Source: Lagierella massiliensis (GTDB lineage: Bacteria > Bacillota > Clostridia > Tissierellales > Peptoniphilaceae). Taken from it: DNA of 64,000 bases. This document shows positions 8,928 to 16,514 of the stretch, piece by piece. The translations under genes and the position numbers were made by a program. Each line of letters starts with the position of its first letter. The first letter of the stretch is position 1. The notes under the pieces were generated by a model. It did not search any database. It had not been told where the DNA came from and saw nothing but the letters and a program-made list of their open reading frames with translations. The DNA lies in NCBI GenBank assembly GCA_030532135.1, contig JAUNLT010000001.1, positions 201,839 through 265,838 on the forward strand. Direction: 5' to 3'.

Positions 8928-9086
8928 ATGACAAGTTTAATTTTCAATAAAACTTATACAAACACATGTATAGATATATCTACAAAGATCCTTTTTACTC
9001 TCAATGAGGACTTTAATTCTTGTTGTAATTTTTTAACTAAATATGACAAAAATATAATTTTAAATTTCAAATACATCGACAATTAA
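8928..9086 (+). CDS. Small protein of 52 residues, function unknown
   Basis: Unrecognised small ORF starting MTSLIFNKTYTNTCID and ending NIILNFKYIDN. Support for being real: a possible promoter upstream, AGGAG 8 bases before ATG 8928, and a Rho-independent terminator straight after the stop. Three cysteines (one in TNTC, two in NSCC). A 14-codon ORF (8887-8931, MKDIKCLIKSGVDL) overlaps its start as ATGA, suggesting translational coupling or an ancestral in-frame N-terminus. The tail (FNS...YDKNIILNFKYI) faintly recalls the region around the regulatory serine of HPr-like proteins, but this is too weak to name it. No signal peptide or membrane segment. Confidence 0.5.
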   Translation: MTSLIFNKTYTNTCIDISTKILFTLNEDFNSCCNFLTKYDKNIILNFKYIDN

Positions 9087-9106
9087 ATTGTTGGTGTATT
9101 TTTATT
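9068..9106 (+). terminator. Rho-independent terminator after the small ORF
   Basis: AATACATCGACAAT pairs with ATTGTTGGTGTATT (two G-U pairs) around a TAA loop, followed by TTTATTT. The stem includes the stop region of the 52-residue ORF. Confidence 0.8.
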
Positions 9107-9109
9107 TAC

Positions 9110-9203
9110 ATATCCCACGCCGATAGGGTTAACATGACAAGGAATTTCGCGTCTTTAGGAAGAAGACAAAGACCAGGACAAGTCTTAAAACTGTCCTTTT
9201 TGT
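9110..9203 (+). ncRNA. Structured RNA candidate with terminator
   Basis: This stretch has no ORF but contains hairpins ending in a terminator: GTCTTT (9151-9156) with AAAGAC (9168-9173), then AGGACA (9175-9180) with TGTCCT (9192-9197) followed by TTTTT. AAGAC (9163-9167) can instead pair with GTCTT (9182-9186) inside the terminator loop, which would exclude the other two stems. That is the layout of an attenuator or cis-regulatory RNA, though the nearest intact gene is almost 500 bases away. It matches no riboswitch class I recognise. The hairpins are seen; function is inference. Confidence 0.4.
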
Positions 9204-9681
9204 ATTTCAAAAGAAATAAATAATTTGACTATTTAAAACAAAGGCGGACGACTTATATATAATTTTCAATGAATAAATTAGACTGTTATCTTAATAAAAT
9301 TAAACAATAAATAACAACAAGATTTATATTTATAATAAATAATACAAAAAAATAGTTGGAAATTAAAAGAAATATGATATTGTATAGTCAGTGGATTAGA
9401 ATTGAGGTCTGATAGAAACATAAAGGAGTAGAAATTAAAAATGTTCTTAAAGTGATACCATCTGGATAATTTTCTTGCTGATAATTACATTGGACGGTTT
9501 ACTAGATACCAATATCGTTGAAAGTTTTAAAGTGATAGAAGAGGGTGTAGATATCCTTAAAGACTAGTACTTAAGTAGTCAGACTTCCAGTTCTAATCTG
9601 AATAGTCAAAGAAACACAGCAGTGGTATATCTGCTATAAAACGTAATCATAGAGTATAACAAGAAAAACTGGAGAAGGAAA
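9204..9681 (+). other. Gene-poor stretch before the permease pair
   Basis: No intact gene. It holds TAAAGGAG and an ATG at 9441 that leads into a broken frame (described separately) and an AT-rich stretch at 9200-9380. The GTG start of the next gene at 9682 is preceded by GGAGAAGG. The promoter of the transporter genes should lie here, but no pair of boxes with correct spacing stands out. Confidence 0.5.
9441..9639 (+). pseudogene. Decayed small reading frame upstream of transporter genes
   Basis: ATG 9441, preceded by AAAGGAG, stops after four codons, but the frame starting at 9451 continues as SDTIWIIFLLIITLDG and then a charged stretch VIEEGVDILKD, hits TAG at 9565, and reads on in the same frame (YLSSQTSSSNLNSQRN) to TAA 9637. 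One frameshift plus one stop would rebuild a peptide of about 65 residues with a hydrophobic leader. Such a small exported peptide next to a bacteriocin-type transporter would be expected, but the sequence is not recognisable and this may be chance. Confidence 0.3.
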
Positions 9682-10704
9682 GTGTCTACTAAACTAAGCA
9701 AAAATATTTATATACTTTTTTTTATAGTGACTCAATTAATAATTCTAGGGTTAAACTTCATTGCAGGAGCTTATCCCGATGAAAGTAAATATTCCATTGG
9801 AAAAGAGTATAAAATTCTAATTAAAGATGACAATGTAAAAAAAGAGTTTGATCTGGAGATTTTAAAACAATATGATTATATTTCTGTCGTGGGGGAGACT
9901 AAAACTCCTGAAATTATAGGTCTTTATGATCCTACTATGCACTATTATAATTTAGCAACCATTATTACCAGTCCCGATGTATTTAGATATTTTTCTAAAG
10001 ATGACTATAAAAACAATACAAATGTGGGAATATTGAAAAAGCCCATAGAACCTATAGTAAACAGGGGAATTTCAAGTAAGACCTTAGATAACTTAGAACA
10101 GAAATTTAATTCAGAAATCATAAATATCTTTGACCCAAGTTCTTATATTTTTGACAAAAGCGATGCGGAATTTGTTAAGAATTTATTTTCAATAAAATCA
10201 GAAAATATAAGTAGACTTTATATTGAAAAAATTGAAGATGGTGATTTTGACTTTGTTATTAATAATCTATTAAATTCAGGCTGGAAGATTGAAGAAATGC
10301 CGCCCGGTGAATTAACTTTAAAAGATCTTATACTATCTTATAGGGATCTTGGCAAAAATGGACGTTTCATATACCAGTTACAAGTGGTTCTAATTATACT
10401 TTTTCTTTACCTAGTGTTTATAGATTTTTCTAAAAACAAAAATTTTATATTATTAAGTGTTACCTTTGGTGGGAGATTGAAAAGTATATTATATGAAGTA
10501 TTACCTAAGATTTTTTTATCATTATTATTAGTAAGCTTTTTAAGCACAGCGATTATTACTTTATATTTGAATTATATTAAGATGAATTTACTAAATTTGG
10601 ACTTGATAATTAAATCTTCATGCTTCCTGATTTTTGCAGTTTTAATTGTAGTTACGAGCATGGTTGTATCCATGTACTATAAAAGTTATCGTGGGAGAAA
10701 ATAA
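9682..10704 (+). CDS. FtsX/MacB-like permease half, bacteriocin-immunity type
   Basis: 340 residues. One N-terminal membrane segment (YILFFIVTQLIILGLNFIAG), a large outside domain (about residues 35-235), then three membrane segments from about residue 240 with a basic loop: MacB/FtsX topology. It starts with GTG 9682 after GGAGAAGG. The next gene encodes a protein of the same plan (344 residues) starting directly after this stop, and an ABC ATPase follows. Single proteins of about 680 residues annotated as bacteriocin-associated membrane (putative immunity) proteins have this architecture twice, so the two genes look like a split version. Substrate unknown. Confidence 0.65.
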   Translation: MSTKLSKNIYILFFIVTQLIILGLNFIAGAYPDESKYSIGKEYKILIKDDNVKKEFDLEILKQYDYISVVGETKTPEIIGLYDPTMHYYNLATIITSPDVFRYFSKDDYKNNTNVGILKKPIEPIVNRGISSKTLDNLEQKFNSEIINIFDPSSYIFDKSDAEFVKNLFSIKSENISRLYIEKIEDGDFDFVINNLLNSGWKIEEMPPGELTLKDLILSYRDLGKNGRFIYQLQVVLIILFLYLVFIDFSKNKNFILLSVTFGGRLKSILYEVLPKIFLSLLLVSFLSTAIITLYLNYIKMNLLNLDLIIKSSCFLIFAVLIVVTSMVVSMYYKSYRGRK

Positions 10705-11739
10705 ATGGATTTCATAAAATATGGACTGAAGGATTTAATTAAATTTAGAAAGGCATTTATTTTGTTTTCGATAATGACATTTGTATCTTTGGTAATAATA
10801 GTCTCATCATCCAGTAATTTACTGTACTATATTTTTCTTTCAGATACAAAAACTGAAGTTAATTATTTTGCTGTGCCTTTAAAAACCACGGATTTGGAAA
10901 CAACCTATTCTGATTATTACTTAAAAGATTTGGCTAATGTTTTAAATAAGGGTGGGAGAACTTCATTTTACAGCGAGGAACTTTCATCAAAGTTGGGGTT
11001 TTATGTACATGTCTTTATGGGAAACTATGAGAAAGGCTCTAAGGATAGGTACTTCTGGTATGTTCCTAAAGATTCTATTGAACATATAAATGATCATAAA
11101 ATAAAGGCGAAAAGTATCGATAATGACAAACTCAATAGTGCTCTAGTGGAAGAGATGGCGGTTTTTGACGAAGGGTATCAAATAGTCAAAGTAATTGATC
11201 CGAAATATAAAGATTTAATGAGCTATGGGTTAAATAATAGCGAAATAATTTCACTTATCGCAGAACTGAGTTTTTCCGAGGAAGATAAACTTTTGAGTTT
11301 GGATAAAGATTTTGAGGAGATTTTTAAAAATCAAGAAAGTCAGCATGAGTTTTTACAAGTTGGAAATAGCCGAAGCTTTGATAATTCTGAGGATTTTTTG
11401 CTTAAATATATGGTTTTAATGTATGTTTTAATTCTAATTTTCATGACTATGGCATATCTGGTGTTTTTAAAGTTTTTTACTGGGAAAATGTTAAAAGAAT
11501 TCAGAATCCACATAATATTTGGTGCGAGAATAAAGGACATCTTCAAAAGGTGTAGTATATTTGTACTTATGCCAATGGTATTAAATTTTATTGCTATCTA
11601 TGTTTTAAATGGATTTAATTTTGATACAGTTTTACTGATTGCAATAATAACATTAATGGCATTTTTTATACTGGGGGAACTGGCCATATATTTAAACCTG
11701 TCAAAATTAGATTTTAGTAGCAGGGTTACGAGGTGTTAA
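10705..11739 (+). CDS. FtsX/MacB-like permease, second half
   Basis: 344 residues with the same plan as the preceding protein: one N-terminal membrane helix (AFILFSIMTFVSLVIIVSSS), an extracytoplasmic domain to about residue 230, and three C-terminal helices starting at YMVLMYVLILIFMTMAYLVF. ATG 10705 directly follows the TAA of the first permease. Probably forms a heterodimer with it and is powered by the ATPase encoded next. Low similarity between the two halves by eye suggests an old split or duplication. Confidence 0.65.
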   Translation: MDFIKYGLKDLIKFRKAFILFSIMTFVSLVIIVSSSSNLLYYIFLSDTKTEVNYFAVPLKTTDLETTYSDYYLKDLANVLNKGGRTSFYSEELSSKLGFYVHVFMGNYEKGSKDRYFWYVPKDSIEHINDHKIKAKSIDNDKLNSALVEEMAVFDEGYQIVKVIDPKYKDLMSYGLNNSEIISLIAELSFSEEDKLLSLDKDFEEIFKNQESQHEFLQVGNSRSFDNSEDFLLKYMVLMYVLILIFMTMAYLVFLKFFTGKMLKEFRIHIIFGARIKDIFKRCSIFVLMPMVLNFIAIYVLNGFNFDTVLLIAIITLMAFFILGELAIYLNLSKLDFSSRVTRC

Positions 11740-11740
11740 A

Positions 11741-12442
11741 TTGATAGAAATAACAAACTTAAGTAAGAGTTATAAGACGGTAGATGGGTCTAAGAAGTCA
11801 GTTTTAAATGAATTAAATTTTAAGATTTCAAAGGGTGATAAAATTCTTTTGGTGGGGGACAATGCCACCGGCAAAACCACATTGTTAAAGATAATAGGAC
11901 TTCTCGATGGGAATTTTCAAGGTCAATACAAAATTTTTGACAAGGATGTGCACACTTTAAGTTCAGATTATATTTCAAAACTTAGAAACGAAACCTTTGG
12001 ATTTATTTTTCAAGACTACAACCTATTGGAAGATGAAACCGTGTACGAAAACATTTTAATTCCATTATTGTATTCTAAAAAATACAGCAGAAATAAGAGA
12101 AAGCTAAGGATAAAAGAAATGCTTGAAAATTTTGACATGGAAGATGTTATCTATAATAAGGCTAAGGAATTGTCCGGGGGACAAAGGCAAAAAGTTGTAA
12201 GCTCAAGGGCTTTAATTAATGATCCCGAATTTTTAATTATGGATGAGCCTACAAGTTCATTAAATCACAAAAGTAAATTAGAGTTTATTGATTTTATCGA
12301 AGACGTTTTAAATGAAAAAACTATAATTCACGTTACTCACGACCAGTTTATTATTGATTTATTATCAAGAAGAGGATATAAAATACTGGAATTAAATAAT
12401 GGAAAGTTAATTGATAGAAAAGGTACCATCATTACAATTTAA
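11741..12442 (+). CDS. ABC transporter ATPase (MacB/LolD-like, bacteriocin-type)
   Basis: 233-residue ATPase with Walker A GDNATGKTT, Q-loop FIFQDYNLLEDETVYENI, signature LSGGQRQK, Walker B FLIMDEPTSSL and switch histidine VTHD. The motif set (FQDYNLL, DEPTS) is that of the MacB/LolD/bacteriocin-export branch. Start TTG 11741 follows GAGGTG and lies one base after the previous stop. Powers the two half-permeases; this three-gene set ends in a strong terminator. In MacB-type systems such sets drive peptide or antimicrobial efflux or signalling rather than ordinary import. Confidence 0.85.
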   Translation: MIEITNLSKSYKTVDGSKKSVLNELNFKISKGDKILLVGDNATGKTTLLKIIGLLDGNFQGQYKIFDKDVHTLSSDYISKLRNETFGFIFQDYNLLEDETVYENILIPLLYSKKYSRNKRKLRIKEMLENFDMEDVIYNKAKELSGGQRQKVVSSRALINDPEFLIMDEPTSSLNHKSKLEFIDFIEDVLNEKTIIHVTHDQFIIDLLSRRGYKILELNNGKLIDRKGTIITI

Positions 12443-12452
12443 TTTTGACTTT

Positions 12453-12491
12453 ATAGTGCAAGAGAAAACGTATTTTCTTGCACTATTTTTA
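12453..12491 (+). terminator. Rho-independent terminator after the transporter set
   Basis: ATAGTGCAAGAGAAAA pairs with TATTTTCTTGCACTAT, followed by TTTTAT. Confidence 0.92.
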
Positions 12492-12595
12492 TATAATAAA
12501 GTTAACTAGCAATAAATAAAACTATCACAGAATTATTATGTTAAGTTCACACGAAATTCATATGGGACTGCTATTATAAATATAAGGAGTTAGAT

Positions 12596-13264
12596 ATGGC
12601 ACGAATTTTATTATTAGAAGATGAAAAAAATATTAGAGAGGTTTTGGTTGAATATCTTACAATTTCAGGACATGAGGTTTTTCAAGCGGAAGATGGAGAT
12701 ATTGCATCTAAAATTCTGAAAGATCAAAAGCTTGACATAGCTATCTTAGATATTATGGTTCCCGGGAAAGATGGCATGGAAGTGCTTTCTGAAATTAGAG
12801 AAAATCCATTAACTAAAGATATGGGTGTTATTATGTTAACGGCGCTGGATGATATTAATACACAAGTTTCTGCTTTTAATAAATATGCAGATGAGTACTT
12901 AATAAAGCCCATATCTCCTTTAATTCTATTAAAGAGGATAGAGACATTATTGAGAAGGATAAAGCCAACAGAAATATCAAACGAGAGATTTATATTAGAT
13001 GATGGAAGTTATACGGTATTTATGGACGGCAAGGAGATTTTTTTCACATTAAGTGAGTTTTTGATTTTACAAATATTGTATAAAAATAAGGATAGGGTAC
13101 TAAGTAGGGAACAGCTTATTATGGGGGCATTTAATGATGATTATATAGGAAACGATAGGATAATTGATGCCCATATTAAAAATATTAGAAAAAAATTGGG
13201 AAAGGAGTATATCAAAACCGTTATTGGTGTTGGATATAAATTTATATCAAATGAAATTAGGTAA
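12596..13264 (+). CDS. OmpR-family response regulator
   Basis: 222 residues: receiver domain with acidic pocket (LLEDEKN), phospho-acceptor aspartate in LDIAILDIMVPGKDGME (about residue 52), Thr in VIMLTALDD and Lys in EYLIKPI; then an OmpR/PhoB winged helix with HIKNIRKKLG and TVIGVGYKF. ATG 12596 follows AAGGAG. Overlaps the sensor kinase start by 14 bases; together they probably control the ABC exporter genes that follow. Confidence 0.93.
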   Translation: MARILLLEDEKNIREVLVEYLTISGHEVFQAEDGDIASKILKDQKLDIAILDIMVPGKDGMEVLSEIRENPLTKDMGVIMLTALDDINTQVSAFNKYADEYLIKPISPLILLKRIETLLRRIKPTEISNERFILDDGSYTVFMDGKEIFFTLSEFLILQILYKNKDRVLSREQLIMGAFNDDYIGNDRIIDAHIKNIRKKLGKEYIKTVIGVGYKFISNEIR

Positions 13265-14801
13265 AAAAAATTTATTGTATAGTAGCTTATTGGTCTTGTT
13301 TATATTAGTTACTTTAATTTCGTACTTAGCTTTTCTTTTGCCAAATTTATATGTGGAACATAGTATTTCTACTACTGCAAAGGAAATTGAACAGTCGCAC
13401 CTAGAAGATATAAAAGGTAATCCATCTGTAGAATTTTCAAAAATTGGAAGTAGATTATACATTGAAGTGGATAAAGATTTCAACCGAATTGACGTTAAAT
13501 CTCCTGGGGTAAATGGATATTTTGATATATCTTCTACACCTATTAGAGAGAATTTAAAAAATATTGAGATGATTTCTAAACCTGACAAAAATGGTGTAAA
13601 TGCCTTAACAAATGAAAAAAAAGCTAAAATCATAGAGGAAAATCTTAAAGAGATGGGAGAGTATTTTCAAAATAATGTTAAGATTGAAGGCATTGAACAA
13701 AATTTAAAATTGAGCGAAGGTTTTTCCATAAGTGATGAGAATTCCTATACTTCTTTTAAGAAGGTAAATCATAATACAATTAGTTTAGTATTTAGGTATA
13801 GAGATGGCAATTTAGCTGATTATATAAATTATTGTATTTTAACAAATGACAAGGATATGTATAAAGTTACTTTAAGTTCTTTTATTGCTCCAAGAATTGA
13901 CGATTTACTTCCTGTGGTATTAGAGAGTTTACCAATGATAGTTTTAGTGTTGATAGTAGTTGTTTTATTAATATCTGAACTTTACTCAAGAAAGCTTGTA
14001 AATCCTATAGTTAAGATTCAGCGTTTTGTTGAAGATTCAAAATTTCAAACTCCCAACTACCAAGAAATAAATTTTGAAGGAAAAGATGAAATTGCATTGC
14101 TTGCCAGAGATTTAGTTGTGATGGAAAAAACTCTAAGGGATAGTATAGAAAAATTGAGGATGGAATCGGAAAGAAAAAGCATATTTACAAGGTCTGCTAC
14201 ACATCAGCTAAAAACTCCTCTTGCCGCATCAATTCTTTTATGTGATGGGATGATTAACAACCTGGGGAAATATGAGGATAGGGACAAGTATTTGAAGGTG
14301 ATGAAGAAAGAGTTGTTGGAGATGAACAATATGGTTCAACAAATTCTAATAACTACTAAAGAAAATAGAAAACCCAATTATATGGATTTGGATTTGAAAG
14401 AATTTTTTGATAGGGAAATAGAGAGGTATAAATTCAAGGCTGATGAAAAGAATTTATCTTTTAGCTTATTAGGTAAATCTAATTGGAATGTAGACTATGA
14501 ATTTTTTGAACAAATAGTTGATAATATTTTACAAAATTGTGTGAATTATACAGAAAATAATGGTTCAGTGACAATTAAATTAAAACAAGACAAGGTGTCT
14601 TTTTATAATGAAAAGGCTAAAATTCCTGAAGCTATCAAAGAATCTATAATGGATCCATTTGTATCGACAAGTGAGAGTAAAAGCAAAGGTTTAGGACTTT
14701 ATATTACTAAGTACTACTGTGATATTTTAGGTTTAGAAATAAGTGTAGAAAATTGTGGTGAAGGCGTGTTAACAGAATTAAGGAGGGTGTATAATGATTA
14801 G
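13251..14801 (+). CDS. Membrane sensor histidine kinase
   Basis: 516 residues. Two membrane helices (about 9-31 and 217-238) bracket an extracytoplasmic sensor domain, followed by HAMP (RKLVNPIVKIQRF), a dimerisation domain with the phosphorylated His in TRSATHQLKTPLA (about residue 317), and a HATPase domain with N box DNILQNCVNYT and G box SKGLGLYITKYY. The start is ATG 13251, inside the regulator gene, giving a lysine-rich tip before the first helix. Its last 8 bases overlap the ATPase gene, so sensor and transporter are co-expressed. The signal is unknown. Confidence 0.92.
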   Translation: MKLGKKNLLYSSLLVLFILVTLISYLAFLLPNLYVEHSISTTAKEIEQSHLEDIKGNPSVEFSKIGSRLYIEVDKDFNRIDVKSPGVNGYFDISSTPIRENLKNIEMISKPDKNGVNALTNEKKAKIIEENLKEMGEYFQNNVKIEGIEQNLKLSEGFSISDENSYTSFKKVNHNTISLVFRYRDGNLADYINYCILTNDKDMYKVTLSSFIAPRIDDLLPVVLESLPMIVLVLIVVVLLISELYSRKLVNPIVKIQRFVEDSKFQTPNYQEINFEGKDEIALLARDLVVMEKTLRDSIEKLRMESERKSIFTRSATHQLKTPLAASILLCDGMINNLGKYEDRDKYLKVMKKELLEMNNMVQQILITTKENRKPNYMDLDLKEFFDREIERYKFKADEKNLSFSLLGKSNWNVDYEFFEQIVDNILQNCVNYTENNGSVTIKLKQDKVSFYNEKAKIPEAIKESIMDPFVSTSESKSKGLGLYITKYYCDILGLEISVENCGEGVLTELRRVYND

Positions 14802-15675
14802 AATTAACAATTTCAAGGTGAAATATGGTGATTTTACTGCATTACAGATAGATCAAGAGATAAGAATTGATAAAAATAGAAAGCTTGGAGTCTTGGGATC
14901 CAACGGTGCAGGAAAAACAACTCTAATAAACGCCATATTGGAACTTGTCCCATATGAGGGGAATATTGTAAAAACTATACCTAAAGAAAAAATAGCTGTT
15001 CATATGCAAAATAACAACTATCCTGATACTATTGACGTAAAAACAGTTATAGAAGCAATAATTGGTACTAAAATAGAAAATAATTTAAAAATAATGGAAC
15101 TAATAGAATTTTTTGACTATAAATCGGCGTTAAAAAAAACCTACAGGGATTTATCTGGGGGTCAAAAACAAAGACTTACAGTAATTCTTGTACTGGCACA
15201 AGAAAGTCCACTAACAATTTTTGATGAAGTTACTTCAGGTCTGGACTTTCAAACTAGAACTAATCTTATGGATTTGTTAGAGACTTGGTATAAAGACAGA
15301 CAAGACACATTAATAATGGTATCCCATTATTATGATGAACTTGAAAGGCTTGTAGATAATGTAATGATTTTAGAAAATGGACATTTAGTGGATTATGGAG
15401 ATAAAAAAGAGCTATTCAATAAATACTGTGGGAATAGGGTAGTTTCTTTTGAAGAGAAAAAATATCAAGAAGATATCATGAAAGGCTTTAATAGGATCCA
15501 TGGTCCAAAGGGGAAAGTGGTTATATCAATTAACGACGATGAAGAAGAACTTAATCTGTTAAGGGTTTTGGTAGATAAGAATATTGATTTTGAAAGATCT
15601 TCAAATGATATGGAAATTATGTATATTAATGCTTTGAGAAAGAAAGGACTTGGAGATGAAGAAAAACAATTTTAA
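14794..15675 (+). CDS. ABC transporter ATPase
   Basis: 293 residues. Walker A GSNGAGKTT, signature LSGGQKQR, Walker B PLTIFDEVTSGLD (valine where most have proline), switch histidine VSHYYDE; a C-terminal extension of about 70 residues resembles the accessory domain of CcmA/NatA-type ATPases working with ABC-2 permeases. Start ATG 14794 overlaps the kinase stop. Partner of the downstream membrane protein, whose gene it overlaps. Confidence 0.9.
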   Translation: MIRINNFKVKYGDFTALQIDQEIRIDKNRKLGVLGSNGAGKTTLINAILELVPYEGNIVKTIPKEKIAVHMQNNNYPDTIDVKTVIEAIIGTKIENNLKIMELIEFFDYKSALKKTYRDLSGGQKQRLTVILVLAQESPLTIFDEVTSGLDFQTRTNLMDLLETWYKDRQDTLIMVSHYYDELERLVDNVMILENGHLVDYGDKKELFNKYCGNRVVSFEEKKYQEDIMKGFNRIHGPKGKVVISINDDEEELNLLRVLVDKNIDFERSSNDMEIMYINALRKKGLGDEEKQF

Positions 15676-16441
15676 ATTTCTTGTAATTATGGAACTTAAA
15701 ATCATGCTAAAGAATATCTTATTCTTGATATTTGGACTAGCATTGCCATTGTTTTTAGTATTAGTAGTTGGAAAATATGCAATGAAAGACGTACCTGAAC
15801 AATATATGTCTATGGCACACACAAGTTTATTCTTAGGTTTTGCTGTAGTAATTCCCTTTTCTGCAATGTACATAGGATATGCTTCTTTATATTCAGATTC
15901 ATTGGAAAAAGAAATTCCCCTACGATTGGAACTTTTTGGCAATAGTCCTCAAAAGCTTTTTTTAGCAAAACTTGTTGCGAATTTAATATATATATCAGTA
16001 GATTTAATATTGTTTTGTATCGTTTCAATTTCTTTAATGGAAGTAGAGAAACCGTCAATTAAAGGAGCTTTAGTATCAATAGTATTATTTTACATTTTAT
16101 CTGCTCTATTTTTATTACTAGCTCATGGTATTGCCTACGCATTTAGAAAATTTGGTTCAACCTATGCAGTTACAATGTCGTTTTATTTCTTTACCATGGT
16201 TACATCAGGACTTATGGGAATACCTACAGAATCCCTTCCAAAATTTATAGGAAAAATAGGAAAGTTAACATTGCCAACTTACCATATAGCCAGTGAAGAA
16301 TACTTGAAATTTTTTATTGGAGAGAAAGCAAACCTAGCTCCTTTAGTTCAATCAACCGTTACTTTTGGAGCAATTGTATTACTGGTTTTTATAGGAGCTC
16401 ATAAGTTCAGAAAGAGAATTGGACAGTATAAAAAAATTTAA
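15656..16441 (+). CDS. ABC-2 type transporter permease
   Basis: 261-residue membrane protein with six likely helices, beginning MKKNNFKFLVIMELKIMLKN and ending in a basic tail (HKFRKRIGQYKKI), the layout of ABC-2 permeases. ATG 15656 sits 8 bases after AAGG; TTG 15650 is possible. Overlaps the ATPase gene by 20 bases. With the two-component system directly upstream, this is the kind of module used for antimicrobial-peptide resistance or export of an unknown compound; specificity cannot be read from sequence. Confidence 0.8.
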   Translation: MKKNNFKFLVIMELKIMLKNILFLIFGLALPLFLVLVVGKYAMKDVPEQYMSMAHTSLFLGFAVVIPFSAMYIGYASLYSDSLEKEIPLRLELFGNSPQKLFLAKLVANLIYISVDLILFCIVSISLMEVEKPSIKGALVSIVLFYILSALFLLLAHGIAYAFRKFGSTYAVTMSFYFFTMVTSGLMGIPTESLPKFIGKIGKLTLPTYHIASEEYLKFFIGEKANLAPLVQSTVTFGAIVLLVFIGAHKFRKRIGQYKKI

Positions 16442-16491
16442 TTATTAACACAGTCCCCTATATAAATTTAGCAAACTAATTTATTTTAAAG

Positions 16492-16497
16492 TATAAT
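16492..16497 (+). promoter_or_regulatory. -10 box before the YfhO-like gene
   Basis: TATAAT 18 bases before the start codon and just before the AGGGGGGAA ribosome-binding site. The leader would be very short. No clear -35. Confidence 0.45.
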
Positions 16498-16514
16498 ACA
16501 ATAGGGGGGAAGCT

